From positions 2,752,001 to 2,816,000 of the forward strand of contig PUDQ02000001.1 of the NCBI GenBank assembly GCA_002964805.2: 64,000 nucleotides of DNA, read 5' to 3'. Numbering within the stretch: the stretch's first letter is position 1; every line of letters begins with the position of its first letter. The notes beneath the pieces were generated by a model. It made no database searches. It was given only the letters and a program-made list of their open reading frames with translations, and was not told the origin of the DNA. The DNA comes from Trametes villosa. Taxonomy: Eukaryota > Basidiomycota > Agaricomycetes > Polyporales > Polyporaceae. The translations under genes and the position numbers were made by a program. Below are positions 32,700 to 42,467 of this stretch, piece after piece.

Positions 32700-34754
32700 C
32701 TAGCACGGGGGCTCGATGGTGGTCGACCTGACGCGCACGATCTTGGAGAAGTCGTGCGTGCACCCACCCGGGGACTTCGCGTCCACGCTGAGCGCGCGCT
32801 CGCGGAGCATGCCCCACTTGACCCACCAGTCGTCCGCCTGGTCCTCGCAGTCGTACCCGAAGATGTCGGCCATCTCGTCCCACTGCCTGCTCGCGTCGCT
32901 GTCCCCGTCGCTCTCCAGCACGTTCTTGCCCGCGGCCGTCTTCGCGCGCATCATGTCGTTCCGCCCGTCCGCGGCCGCGCCGCCGAGCGTCAGCATCTGG
33001 AACACGCTGTACTCCTGCCCGCGCACGTAGCGCACGCGCGGCTGGCGGACCTCCTGGAACGCGTACAGGAAGTTCACGATCTGCCGTTTCTCGAGCAGGT
33101 GGGAGAACAGCTTCGCGAGCACCGCGCCGTCCTCGATCGCCATCGCGGTGGCTTGTATCGTGCCCGGCTGCGTCATTCCGGCGGCCTTTCAGTACCCGCA
33201 GATGACATCTGTTGTATCTAGAACTTACGGGGAAGGGGTGCGCAGCCTCGCCGATAAGCACCACTCGCGGCTCGTGGGCAATCCACTCGTCGAGGTCTTC
33301 GTGCTGTCGAATAGAGATGCGGACCGCGGGCTTCACGGTAGGCATCACCCAGCGGAGCCTGTGACAGTACAGTGACTTCGTTAACGTAACTCGAGGCGGG
33401 GACGCGGAATACCGCAGCTTACGTCTGGTCTTTGGGTTTGCCCAATGCGTGCACATCTTCTACGGCAGGGCCGCCGTAGTGACCCTCGGGACCATCGTCC
33501 GGGCCGTACCATTGAAAGGTGTAGTCATCCCCGCCGTGCTGGCAGTGCCGCAAATCGAAGCTGAGTATTTTTGGACTCGAGAAGCCTAGGAATAACAATG
33601 CTCACAATGGGGTATGCCACGATCGCGCGCTCGTCGCCGAGTGCGGCAACCACGCCATTCTGCCAAATTGCATGAGCTTTGGCTAGACGCAAGAAGAGCA
33701 GCTGACACCTCACATTTTTGGAGAGCTCCGCGCGATACTTGATAAGGGTACTTGTCGGAAAGTGCGAGCTGGAGAGGAGCGAGGACGTGACTGCTCAGCC
33801 TAGAATTGCGCCGTCAAGAACCACTCGAACTTACTCGTAGAGCGCCTTCCCGACCCGCGTGCCTTTCGCGCGGTCACCTGCGACCAGCGAGCGTGCCACT
33901 CCAAACTCGCCGTCCGCCCCCACAAGCACGTCTGCGGACAGGCTCTCCCCGGTAGCCAACTTCACCGTTGGGTTCGCACGTTCGATGTCCACGACCTCGG
34001 CCTCAAACCGAACCTCGATCCCCGCAGCAATCGCCGCGTCATATAGTACTCCGTGAACGTCTGCGTGCTAGTGAGCAGCCCGGGATTTAGCGTTGGTACT
34101 TCATATAGCAGCTGCATATGGAGTACTGGTCGTACCGTAGTGAGCAGGAACAGCCCGCGCGTCTCCTTCATGACACCCTGATCCCAAATGTGCGACCCGA
34201 GGTATTCGCCCGTCTCATCTGCGTCCGTACATCAGTGCGAGTGGTCTACCGTGGCACACGACTGACTTACATTTCGTGAACATTAGGGTATGCGTCTGCA
34301 ATGACTTCTGTAATAGTTTCTCTCGTAGACCCCAGTGGAAAAGGATCTTGGTGCAATTTGGAGGTACGCGGACCCCAGTATCGGAAACCTGCAAGGGTTG
34401 AACGTTGAGACATTGGCTGCACATCGTGTGAGCGGTCATGACACGGACGTACCACGCTCTCCCTCGTTCCGCGTTCCAGGACAACGACATGGTGTCCAAC
34501 CCGTTGAAGTGCTACCGCACATGCCAAGCCGGCGAGACCTAATGCACGGCGACCCAGTCAATATCCGTGTATCGTCAAGCAGCTCGATCCACGATCGCGC
34601 ACCTCCTCCGATTATGATGAAGTTGATCGGGAGTACCGTCTGCAGCGGCGGGTTCGATCTCGAAGACTAGATCCACAATCAATCAGCACCTAAACCCAAC
34701 CTAGAGAGAGGACGTGCACCGCGCGGCGGCCCTCACTTCGGTGCTCAAGGTCAT
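32700..34754 (-). CDS. FAD-dependent monooxygenase, salicylate-hydroxylase type
   Basis: The first exon is only 18 bp (ATG 34752-34754, MTLSTE). A gtgagg...ctgcag intron joins it to TVLPINFIIIGGG, and the next intron joins GGG to LAGLACAVALQRVGHHVVVLE, completing the GxGxxG Rossmann motif for FAD. Later exons give GVRVPPNCTKILFHWGL, the segment GIEVRFEAEVVDIE, the GD-type motif VLVGADGEFGVARSLV, and after VLIGEAAHPFP (the DG/GD FAD ribose motif, here GEAAHP) the helix AMAIEDGAVLAKLFSHL. The C-terminus ends IEPPC at 32700. These are group A flavoprotein hydroxylase features; relatives hydroxylate salicylate or other aromatic acids using NAD(P)H and oxygen. The substrate is not readable. The GEAAHP motif replaces the more common GDAAHP. 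Confidence 0.87.
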
Positions 34755-36029
34755 GACAGCGGTGCGTGCGGGGTGATGAACGTTGGTGCGCAGCTGCTCG
34801 CGCTGGGTTGGCGACCAGCTGCTGTCCGCGCCGGCAATATATGATCAGCGCGCGAGCCCCGGGGCCGTCTGGGAACCTCCGAGGGGCGCGCCCGTCTGCG
34901 CTTGCGACGCGCGAGCGTCCCGGGCCCAACAGCATGCGCATTCCATTTCATCAGGACGCCTCCACCCGAGCCGGGGCTATGCCCTATGCGAGGACGCCGA
35001 GGCCATGCCGCGTCCGAATGCGGGCGATCCGCTATTGTACTTATGTACACGCTGCGCTCGCTTCGCGTTGTCGGGGAGCGTGCGGCCTAGACGTGTCTGC
35101 GTTCCGTTCGTGCAGCGACGCCTCGCTACGTTCAACTGAAGGAACTGTACCCGGGAGCATCTTCCAGCCTGGCGAATCGCTATTCATAAGCATCTCGGGC
35201 AGTGGCGGCTTGTCTTGCGTTCCGAAGCCTACGATAAACGCCAGGGTAAGGAATGACGGTCATGATGGGGGCACGCACGAGTTCGGTACTTACGACATCA
35301 TAAGCCCTTGGGAGCGGACTGCGGCTCAATTTGTACGGATTGGCCCGCTGCTGCAGTGCCGCGTTGGTAGGGGTCGCCAAAGGTGGGCTCCCACAGCATG
35401 TCGAATTCGCGGCCAGAGGCGCATCGCTACCAAAGTGTTGGACAGTGTGCGCCCACAATTGCGCGCCACGAACAGCCCGCGAACGTGGCCGTTGATGGGA
35501 TGGCGGAGCCACGCTAGATACGACCCGGGTGCTTTCAGGAATACAAGAACATCGATTGCGCAAGGGGAGCTCGGGAGGCAACAGAAGACAAGCGGTTGAG
35601 GGGGAGAACGTTCGAGCTGCTTATGTTCAAGAAGTTGCAATGGAAGCTTGCCCTAAATGAGAGCGAGAGAGCTGTAGCTTGCGAGGATGCAAACGAACCT
35701 ACAAATTGATCTAGTCGACTGCGCTCGTCTTCCGATGCTTGCGAGAGGAGGGGAGAGTCGACAGGCGGTCGTAGCGGAAGGAGAGAGCGGATACGGAGAA
35801 ACAACCGCGCGTCAAAGACGCGCGGCCTCATAGATATAACGGCGAAGGGCGTCTAGGCGCCGGAGGAGACGAGCCCGGCGCTGCGTGTACTGCGACCGGT
35901 GTAGTAATATACAGGAGGATAATCAACGTCCTGTCGGAACGACACGCGTGAGGTAATGTTAAAGAGAAGTCCGACGGGGAGGGTGCGGTGGGAGAGCTTC
36001 GAAGCGTGCAGCGAATCCGAGATCGGCGT

Positions 36030-36125
36030 CTGCGAGGTGCGAACAGAGACGGGCGATCAGTACAGTGCGACGGCACGCGGTGCTAGACGGGGGGAGCATA
36101 CCTGCGAGGTGCGAACAGAGACGGG
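36030..36125 (+). repeat. 24-bp direct repeat, period 72
   Basis: 36030-36053 and 36102-36125 are identical (CTGCGAGGTGCGAACAGAGA plus CGGG). The 72-bp spacing is a multiple of three, and the plus-strand frame reads CEVRTETG twice. Confidence 0.8.
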
Positions 36126-36188
36126 TGAGTGCTCGTGTTCGCGCTCGACCGCCCTTGAGAATGCGTCTTGCGTACGCGGGTTCAACTT

Positions 36189-36228
36189 CTGCGAGACAGC
36201 GTCAGTTGACATCGTCAACATCTCGCAG
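36189..36228. repeat. Inverted repeat (potential hairpin)
   Basis: CTGCGAGA at 36189-36196 pairs with TCTCGCAG at 36221-36228, and inside it GTTGAC (36205-36210) pairs with GTCAAC (36214-36219) around a 3-nt loop. The two stems are separated by an 8/1 asymmetric bulge. Confidence 0.6.
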
Positions 36229-36604
36229 TCGACACGCACGCTACATTCTGTCTCGTCCGCGGGACTCATCCTGGCGCGGCGAGGGGACCGGAACGCTGCG
36301 AGCATTCATGAGCGGAATGGAGGACGCGCGACCGCGATCGCGTCGCGCGCGTCGCGCGTGCACGCGACGCTCCGCACCCAGGCGCTCGTCGACTAGCCTT
36401 GTGTAAATATCCCTTTAAACCCAGTTCTCTGAATCACAGTCGCCCCTCTGCGAACTTGTATCCAACGGCGGCCATTCATAGGTAGTAGCAGGGCGGCGGC
36501 ACCAACAATCATTCAAATCAAGGGAAGCACAACTCCAACAGTGAACAGACATCAGAGCATGATTATATTCCGCGTAAGTAATGTAAAAATCCATGAGATG
36601 CGAA

Positions 36605-38080
36605 CTAAGCAGATGCGCTCGGAGCCTCGCCAGCCTCGCTCTGTTGACCCTGCTGCTCCATGGCGCCGGAGGAGCCTCGTCGCCGACGTTTCATGATCGA
36701 ACGCCGCTTCGCGGCGTTGACGCGCTTCAGGCGGTCGTCTACGTCGAGGAACTTAACTCCGACGTCGACGAAGCGCATCGTGGGGCGCCCCGCACGCTCG
36801 ACGACGTGCTCAGGCTCGGTCTCAGTGCTGATGCCACGCAGCTTCTTGACCTTGGCGGCTTCGCGCCTGGCCTCGAGCCTCACGGCATCATCGGCGGCGC
36901 GCACAAGAGCGGTTGGCAGGATGGGGTTCTGGGAGTAGCCATCAGTAACGCTGGGTGGACTGAAGGATAGCGAGTACGAACCTGTCCATCCGACACGGGC
37001 TCCCAGAACAGTCGCTGGTAGCGATCACGCGCGAGGGCCTTGGTACTCTCGGATACCGCATCGGCCTCCACGGCGTCTTCACCCAGCTCCTGTGCGCCTG
37101 TTCGGATATGCCTAGCTGACATCTCCTTCTCAGTGACGCCGAGGACATACTCCATGCCGTGGAGGAAGCCGGTCTGGAGTTGTTTATTCTGCAAAACCGA
37201 TGGTCAGCATACTGGTTTGCGAATTATGTATGGAGATAGCGGGTCAGATGGGGTTGAAAAAGGTTTGTAACCATATTCCGAGTGATGTAAGGCACAGCGG
37301 ATTTCTTCCAAACGCGAATGATAAAGTAGTTCTCATCACAAGATGAACAGGACGGGACTCTCGTACTCACCTCCTATAGAGTTAAACCACGCACACGGCA
37401 TCCCATCAGCTTTCACCTCCCGCACACGCGACCGTCGACGGAACATACCTGCAAGGAAGGGTGCAGTCAGTATGGTGGTCAAGAAGACACAGATGAATGC
37501 GACGGAATCAGAAAGCCATGCATGTAAGTTTGTTTAACCATGTGAGTGTCTTAAAGACTAATCGTTTGAAATCATCCCATGACGTCGCATCGTCGTGGCA
37601 CAGCAGAACGGCAACACACCTTTTTCCATTGCTCCTCGAGGCCCTTCAAGCGGAGAATAGCGTCCACACGCGCGATGCTCAGGCCGTGCCGCTGCGCCAG
37701 GTAGCGCACGTTGAACTTCGCCGGGTCACTCATGTACTCTCCCCAGATGATCGACCGGACAGTGTCCGAGATCGGGGTCGGCGGCTTGAACGTCGGGTTC
37801 AGCGGAAACGGCTGAAACGACGCGCCCTTGGTCAGCTCCCCGCACAGCACGCGTCACCGAGGGAGACGAACTCAACTACTTCGCCGCCGAGCCAGTTGTT
37901 CGGCCGGTGGGGTTCCTTGAACTTCACGCCCTCGGTGCGCAGCCACTGCGCGTAGCTCGGGCCCTCCTTGAACGGGTCAGCGCTGTCGGGGCCCGCGGCG
38001 TAGTGCCGGCGGGGGGTGCGGGCGAGCGAGAGCCATGACCGGGTCGGTCGACGCGAAGCCTGGGCGAGATGGGCGAGCAT
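36605..38080 (-). CDS. Mitochondrial small-subunit ribosomal protein, Bot1/mS45-like
   Basis: I take ATG 38078-38080 (MLAHLAQASRRPTRSWLSLARTPRRHYAA), an Arg/Ser-rich mitochondrial presequence; ATG 38110 in frame is an alternative. Exon 1 continues YAQWLRTEGVKFKEPHRPNNWLGGE. A gtagtt...tttcag intron joins to PFPLNPTFKPPTPISDTV, then the family core MSDPAKFNVRYLAQRHGLSI and RVDAILRLKGLEEQWKK. A further exon (MFRRRSRVREVKADG) and the exons NKQLQTGFLHGMEYVLGV and YQRLFWEPVSDGQ follow, and the last exon ends with a basic KRRRRGSSGAM stretch and SASA at TAG 36605-36607. This is the Bot1p family, described as a mitoribosomal small-subunit protein controlling mitochondrial translation. Around five introns. 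The middle exons are the least certain part. Confidence 0.78.
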
Positions 38081-38218
38081 TGCAGGTCGTCGCCGAAAAA
38101 TTTGAACCATTTCTTGCGTGGCATCACGTGCGGCTTCAGGGCAGGCGCGCTTCACCAGCGTCAGACGCGACGCGCTCGAGGGCGCCGCGATCGCGCTCGA
38201 CTCTCTGTTCGCGCGACC
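38081..38218. promoter_or_regulatory. 138-bp divergent promoter with a CACGTG E-box
   Basis: The palindromic E-box CACGTG is at 38125-38130, between the mitoribosomal gene and the methyltransferase gene. Confidence 0.5.
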
Positions 38219-39597
38219 ATGCTTGCCACTCCGCTCTTCGACGATTTGCGGGCGTATGCCACTCTACAGTCTCCGAAGACAGTAGAGAAAGGAGCCATGA
38301 CTTTCAACGCTCTGCACGACTTTATGCTGGTCCATATCTTGCTCAACCCGCACTTCCAAGAGTTCCCGCCCTCGAAGCAGTACCAGGCCCAGTACTGGAA
38401 ATGGGCAATAGACTGGCTTGAGCAGCTGGCTTCTGACGAGGCATGGCGCACCTAGACAGCCTCTATCATAGCGTCCTAACGCTTCTGTGCGAAGGATGAG
38501 ATCGACGAGCGGGTCTACACGCACCACATCGACCTGATGCAAGAGCTCTCCTCGTATGTCTGCGCCGCTGATCTACGCCGCTCGTTCTCATTCCGGCTCT
38601 GGTATGAAGGCGAAATTTGGGCGCGACCGCACCTTCAGCCTCATATATGACCTACCTCTGGCCTGCGGAGACACCTCTCGCGCGACCTGTCTACCCGGGC
38701 TACGCCAGTGCTACCCTGCTCGAATCGCGAACAACCATCGAGAGTGGGACCACTGGTTTGCGGACGTGGTCTGCGAGCCTCGTGCTGTCTCAGTACCTCT
38801 TGTCTCATTCAGGTGCGGCGAAGAGCAGCCTGAAATCTAACTTCCGCTAAGACATGTGCTTAGAGCTTCTTCGAGGCAGGAGAGCACTCGAGCTCGGATG
38901 CGGAGCGGGATTTCTTGGGATCGTTGCTGCATCCATACAACTAGACGGAGGCGGGGATCCCTCCGCTCTATGGCTGACTGACGTCCACGAGCCCGTCCTG
39001 CAGCGCTGTGAAGATAACCTCAAGCTGCGCTGCAGTGAGTGCATGCGGTGTATTTTGTTCTCGGCTCGATTGACAGGACCACAGACCAGTCGCACGAGCA
39101 TCCCAATCTTCAATTGCGTACGCTGGACTGGTTCGATGCCGCCGACCGTGAACATTGTTCAGCAGTGCACGCCTTGTTCGACGAGGCCCAACCCGACATC
39201 ATTCTGGGTGCGGACGTGGTAGGTACCAATGCTCTCTTTGAGTGCTCGAAAGCTAACGTCGGTAGGTCTATGATCCCTCCATAATACCACCTCTTGTGGA
39301 CATCTTGGTCCTATCTCTAGCGCCTCTCCGCGATGGTCACAAGCCAGAAGCATACATCGCCCTCACTCAGCGCAACGAAGAGACCCTCGCTGACTTTCTC
39401 CGCCAGGCTGGTAAGCTATATTATGCTCTCCTCCCTATACTAGTCTAACATACCTCCCTGCCTCAGAGGAACGCCTCGAAGTGGAGACCATCGCGACCGA
39501 GCGCGCGGCTGACAACATCTTCACAGGCTCTACGGAGCTCGGACAGTCGGCGTCGTTACAAACCGTCAAAATCTTTAAGCTGCAATCAAAAGTCTAG
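38219..39597 (+). CDS. FAM86/EEF2KMT-type protein-lysine methyltransferase
   Basis: ATG 38219 begins MLATPLFDDLRAYATLQSPK, an N-terminal helical region typical of the FAM86 family. After introns the frame reads TYLWPAETPLARPVYP, the segment GTTGLRTWSASLVLSQYLLSH, SAM-binding motif I ALELGCGAGFLGIVAAS, a motif II region ALWLTDVHEPVLQRCEDNL, and ILGADVVYDPSIIPPLVDIL, where D-V-V-Y is the post-motif characteristic of the family. The C-terminus has AYIALTQRNEETLADFL and ends FKLQSKV at TAG 39595-39597. About 350 residues with six or so introns. Members trimethylate a lysine of translation elongation factor 2 (human EEF2KMT, yeast Efm3); other METTL21-like proteins share the core, so the exact substrate is inferred. 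It is divergent from a mitoribosomal protein gene. Confidence 0.82.
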
Positions 39598-40362
39598 CGT
39601 TTGCTCGAAGCTGTGTGCTGCCGGAATGCCCATGAGCGCTCCCTGCCGGACCCGAGTATGACCCTCATGGTGCGACGCATGGGCACTCTCGACGGGGCTC
39701 GCTGCATACCCGCCTCCCGCCTACGAAGGCCTCGTCGTGCTTATCGTGTTTCGGAGACGGCTTGCTTGCGTGAGCAGCGCCGGTGCAACATCAATTTCCG
39801 CTCATGACGGTGGCGGGTTAAAGCATACTCGCCCCCCGTCTCCGAGTGGATCCAGTTGGGTTGCTCTGGATGTCGCAAGATAAACGGATGACGAATCTAT
39901 CTATAAGACACGCCGCATGAGTCGAGTTAATACCGGAGGAGCACCTTGTGTTGCGTGGGTGCTGTGTATGCAGGGTCGAGGACGCACACGAGCACTGCTC
40001 CGTCGAGACAGACCGCGCGAGTTCCGTGAACATTCCTTGACTGGCGGGACGCCCGGACATCCCTGCGTCACGGCTGCCGACGATGGGCCATGGGGCTCCG
40101 AGACCGCGTCGCACGGCGGCGACGGCGAATTGCTGCTGGCAGGTGAGGCAGTGGAAGAGCGTGTTGAGCGGGACGCGACGGGGCGCGCTCTGGACCTCTC
40201 GGCGCGCACGTGGGCGACGCGTTTGTGGCTGAAGGCTATCGTGAAAGCTCTTGGAGTGCCTCTCGCTCTCTGACAAACCCCGCGTTATATATACCGTCCC
40301 CCGCCGCCCCGTCGCCCACAGCTACTTCCTACCACTCGTACTGTTCTCGCCACTGCTAGTCT
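39598..40362. other. Intergenic: methyltransferase 3' flank and WSS1 promoter
   Basis: 765 bp. Opposing open frames at 39.8-40.28 kb lack domain content, and the minus-strand one has no ATG start. The right end contains the WSS1 TATA box. Confidence 0.5.
40286..40293 (+). promoter_or_regulatory. TATA box of WSS1
   Basis: TATATATA lies 70 bp upstream of ATG 40363. Confidence 0.6.
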
Positions 40363-42045
40363 ATGCCTGACGTCTTCGTCAAGTCATTCACGCACCTGAA
40401 GGATCGCCCCCATGCGGACAAGGCGCTCCCCATCCTCCAGAGGATCGCATCCCTCGTTAAGCCCATCATGCGCAAGCATGGCTGGGTCTTGCCAGTACTC
40501 TCGGAGTTCTTTCCGGAGAGCCCGAATCTGCTTGGTGAGTAGAAGTCGTGACTGTGGGCGGTGCTTCATGCTGACAGGGGTGCTTCTGTAGGCCTGAGTG
40601 AGTTTGGCGAGACCTTTGTGCGCTGAGCACCGCTCAAATAATTCTCCAGATATCAATGCAGGCCAGAAGATCCTCGTGCGCCTACGTCCCGCGCACGCCC
40701 CAGATACATTCTACGATGAAGAGGACGTCCTACACACTATGCTCCACGAGGTCCGTCCATCCACCCGCCCCTCCGCCCACTTCCCACTGACCTACTTCCC
40801 CCAGCTCACGCACAACGTCCACGGCCCACACGATGACAAGTTCTACAAGTTCCTCTCCGGCCTCGAAGAGGAGTACGAGGCCCTGCGCAAGTCCGGCTAC
40901 GCCGGCGAGGGCTTCCACTCCGCCGGCGCCCGCCTCGGCGCCAACGTCTCCCACGACCTCCCGCCGCACCTCGCCAAGCAGAAGGCCCTCGAGGCCGCCG
41001 AGAAGCGGCGCCTCCTCTCCTCCCTCCTCGGCAGAGGCGGGCGCATTGGGGGCGCAGCCCATGGCAACAAGAGTCCCCGCGAGCTCGCTGCGGAGGTCCG
41101 TGTCTTCCATCTATACTTGGGAACGTGTGTCCCGTACTGAACCTTGCTTGTGTTTTCTGGGTATAGGCTGCGGAACGCAGAGCGCGCGACGAGAAGGCGT
41201 GCGCCTCCGGCGCGCTCGCGCAGGCGGAGGCCGCCAAGGCCGCGCAGGAGAGCGTGCAGGACGACGTCATCGACCTCACCGCGGACGACTCGGACTCGTC
41301 CCCCGAGCCTGAGATCATCGTCGTCGACGACGAGCCCGCGTCGTCGTCTACCCTAACCCACTCTTCATCGACATCCTCGATCCCCGCCCCTACTCGCCCC
41401 TGGGTCGGACAGAGCGAGAGCGGGTACGCGTCCTCCACATCCGCATCTAGTACGTCCGGCACCTCCTCGGGCAGCCGCACGCCCGCGTCCTGGAGCGGCC
41501 TCCGCCCCGGGAGCGCATACGCCTCCTCCTCGTCCTCCCTCTCCACGCTCTCCGGCCACTCCCCTGCCCCATCAACCCCCGGGACGCCCGGCGCCCCCGT
41601 CCGGCCCACCGTGCGGCGCGTGGAGCGCGGCGCCGGCCCGGGCACGCCTACCCTTCCCAAACCCCGCTCGCGGTCCCGCGTTGCACATGCGCACGCGCAC
41701 ACCCCGCACCACAAGACGACGACGCCCCCGCCGACGCGCACGAACTCGGTCGCGGTCCCGCACGCGCACCACGCGCACGCGGCAGCCGCGGTGCTCCCGC
41801 AGGAGCGCGAGTGGGCGTGCCCGCGGTGCACGCTCATCAACGATGCGCGGGCGTTGCAGTGCGGGGCGTGCACGCTGCTGCGGCCGGGGTTGGAGGACGG
41901 GATCGCTGCGCTCGCCAGCGCGGGTGCGGATGCTGGGGCAAGTGGGGGCGATGGGGCGTGGACGTGCCATGTGTGCGGCGAGGGCGGGATGCCGCATGAT
42001 TTTTGGACGTGTAGGTTCTGTGGGAGCGTGAAGGTGCAGTCGTGA
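40363..42045 (+). CDS. WSS1: DNA-dependent metalloprotease WSS1 (WLM domain)
   Basis: ATG 40363 starts MPDVFVKSFTHLKDRPHAD, the family N-terminus, then IMRKHGWVLPVLSEFFPESPNLLG. After two introns, INAGQKILVRLRPAHAPDTF and an intron-split active site follow, in which MLHE joins to LTHNVHGPHDDKFYKFL to make the HExxHxxxxxHD zincin motif. FHSAGARLGANVS matches the conserved segment after the protease. Next come two SUMO-interaction-like motifs (DDVIDLTADD and EIIVVDDEP), a long Ser/Pro-rich linker and two RanBP2-type zinc fingers (WACPRCTLINDARALQCGACT and WTCHVCGEGGMPHDFWTCRFC). Wss1 degrades proteins crosslinked to DNA, working with Cdc48 and SUMO. About 480 residues, longer than yeast Wss1 because of the linker. 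Confidence 0.92.
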
Positions 42046-42467
42046 GTCGCGCTGCTACTTGTCGTTCCCTGGGTTTTCTGTTGTGATGGGCGCCCTACGT
42101 GTCGCTGCGTGTGGGACGCTATCTTTTGGACTCGTCTTGTTTTGAGACGTCGTTGTTGTAGATATCCGTCCACTAGGTACTTACGTGCTGTATATTGCTT
42201 GGATATGGTTCGTGGATTTGTATCATGCTGGTCGATGTACCTTGGATCCGGTCTGTCGTGTATGGATATCTCGGACATCTGAGTGAATCGTCTGTACCCA
42301 TTTGTTAGTGTTACTACCCCGCCGAATTATACTGTACATCCACTCCATATATCTGTCTTAAGACTTCGCCCGTAATCGCACCCAAATTGGAACCGGAATT
42401 CAAGAGTCCACACCGCCTCCCCAGCACCCGGCTCATCCCGTCTCTGAGGCTACCCCGTTCCTCACGC
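42046..42467. other. Convergent intergenic region: WSS1 and laccase 2 3' flanks
   Basis: 422 bp, AT-rich in 42150-42370, consistent with 3' untranslated sequence. No gene. Confidence 0.5.

Larger units (their letters stand above)
34755..36604. other. 1.85 kb intergenic region with local repeats
   Basis: Upstream of the monooxygenase and downstream of the mitoribosomal gene. Open frames are present but have no domain content. A direct repeat (36030-36125), a hairpin (36189-36228) and a GCGCG-alternating tract near 36330-36370 are the only structure seen. Confidence 0.5.

Noticed and set aside
36320..36375. GCGCGTCGCGCGT tract considered as a Z-DNA or CpG regulatory site
   Set aside because: Short alternating CG tracts are frequent in this GC-rich genome and nothing else marks the site.
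35956..36396. Plus-strand open frame containing CEVRTETG twice
   Set aside because: Apart from the repeat it is compositionally biased and ends in an alternating GCGCG tract. I treat it as non-coding repeats.
39818..40276. Minus-strand open frame beside WSS1
   Set aside because: The frame begins at TTG rather than ATG and has no domain. The TATATATA just upstream is better placed for WSS1 on the plus strand.
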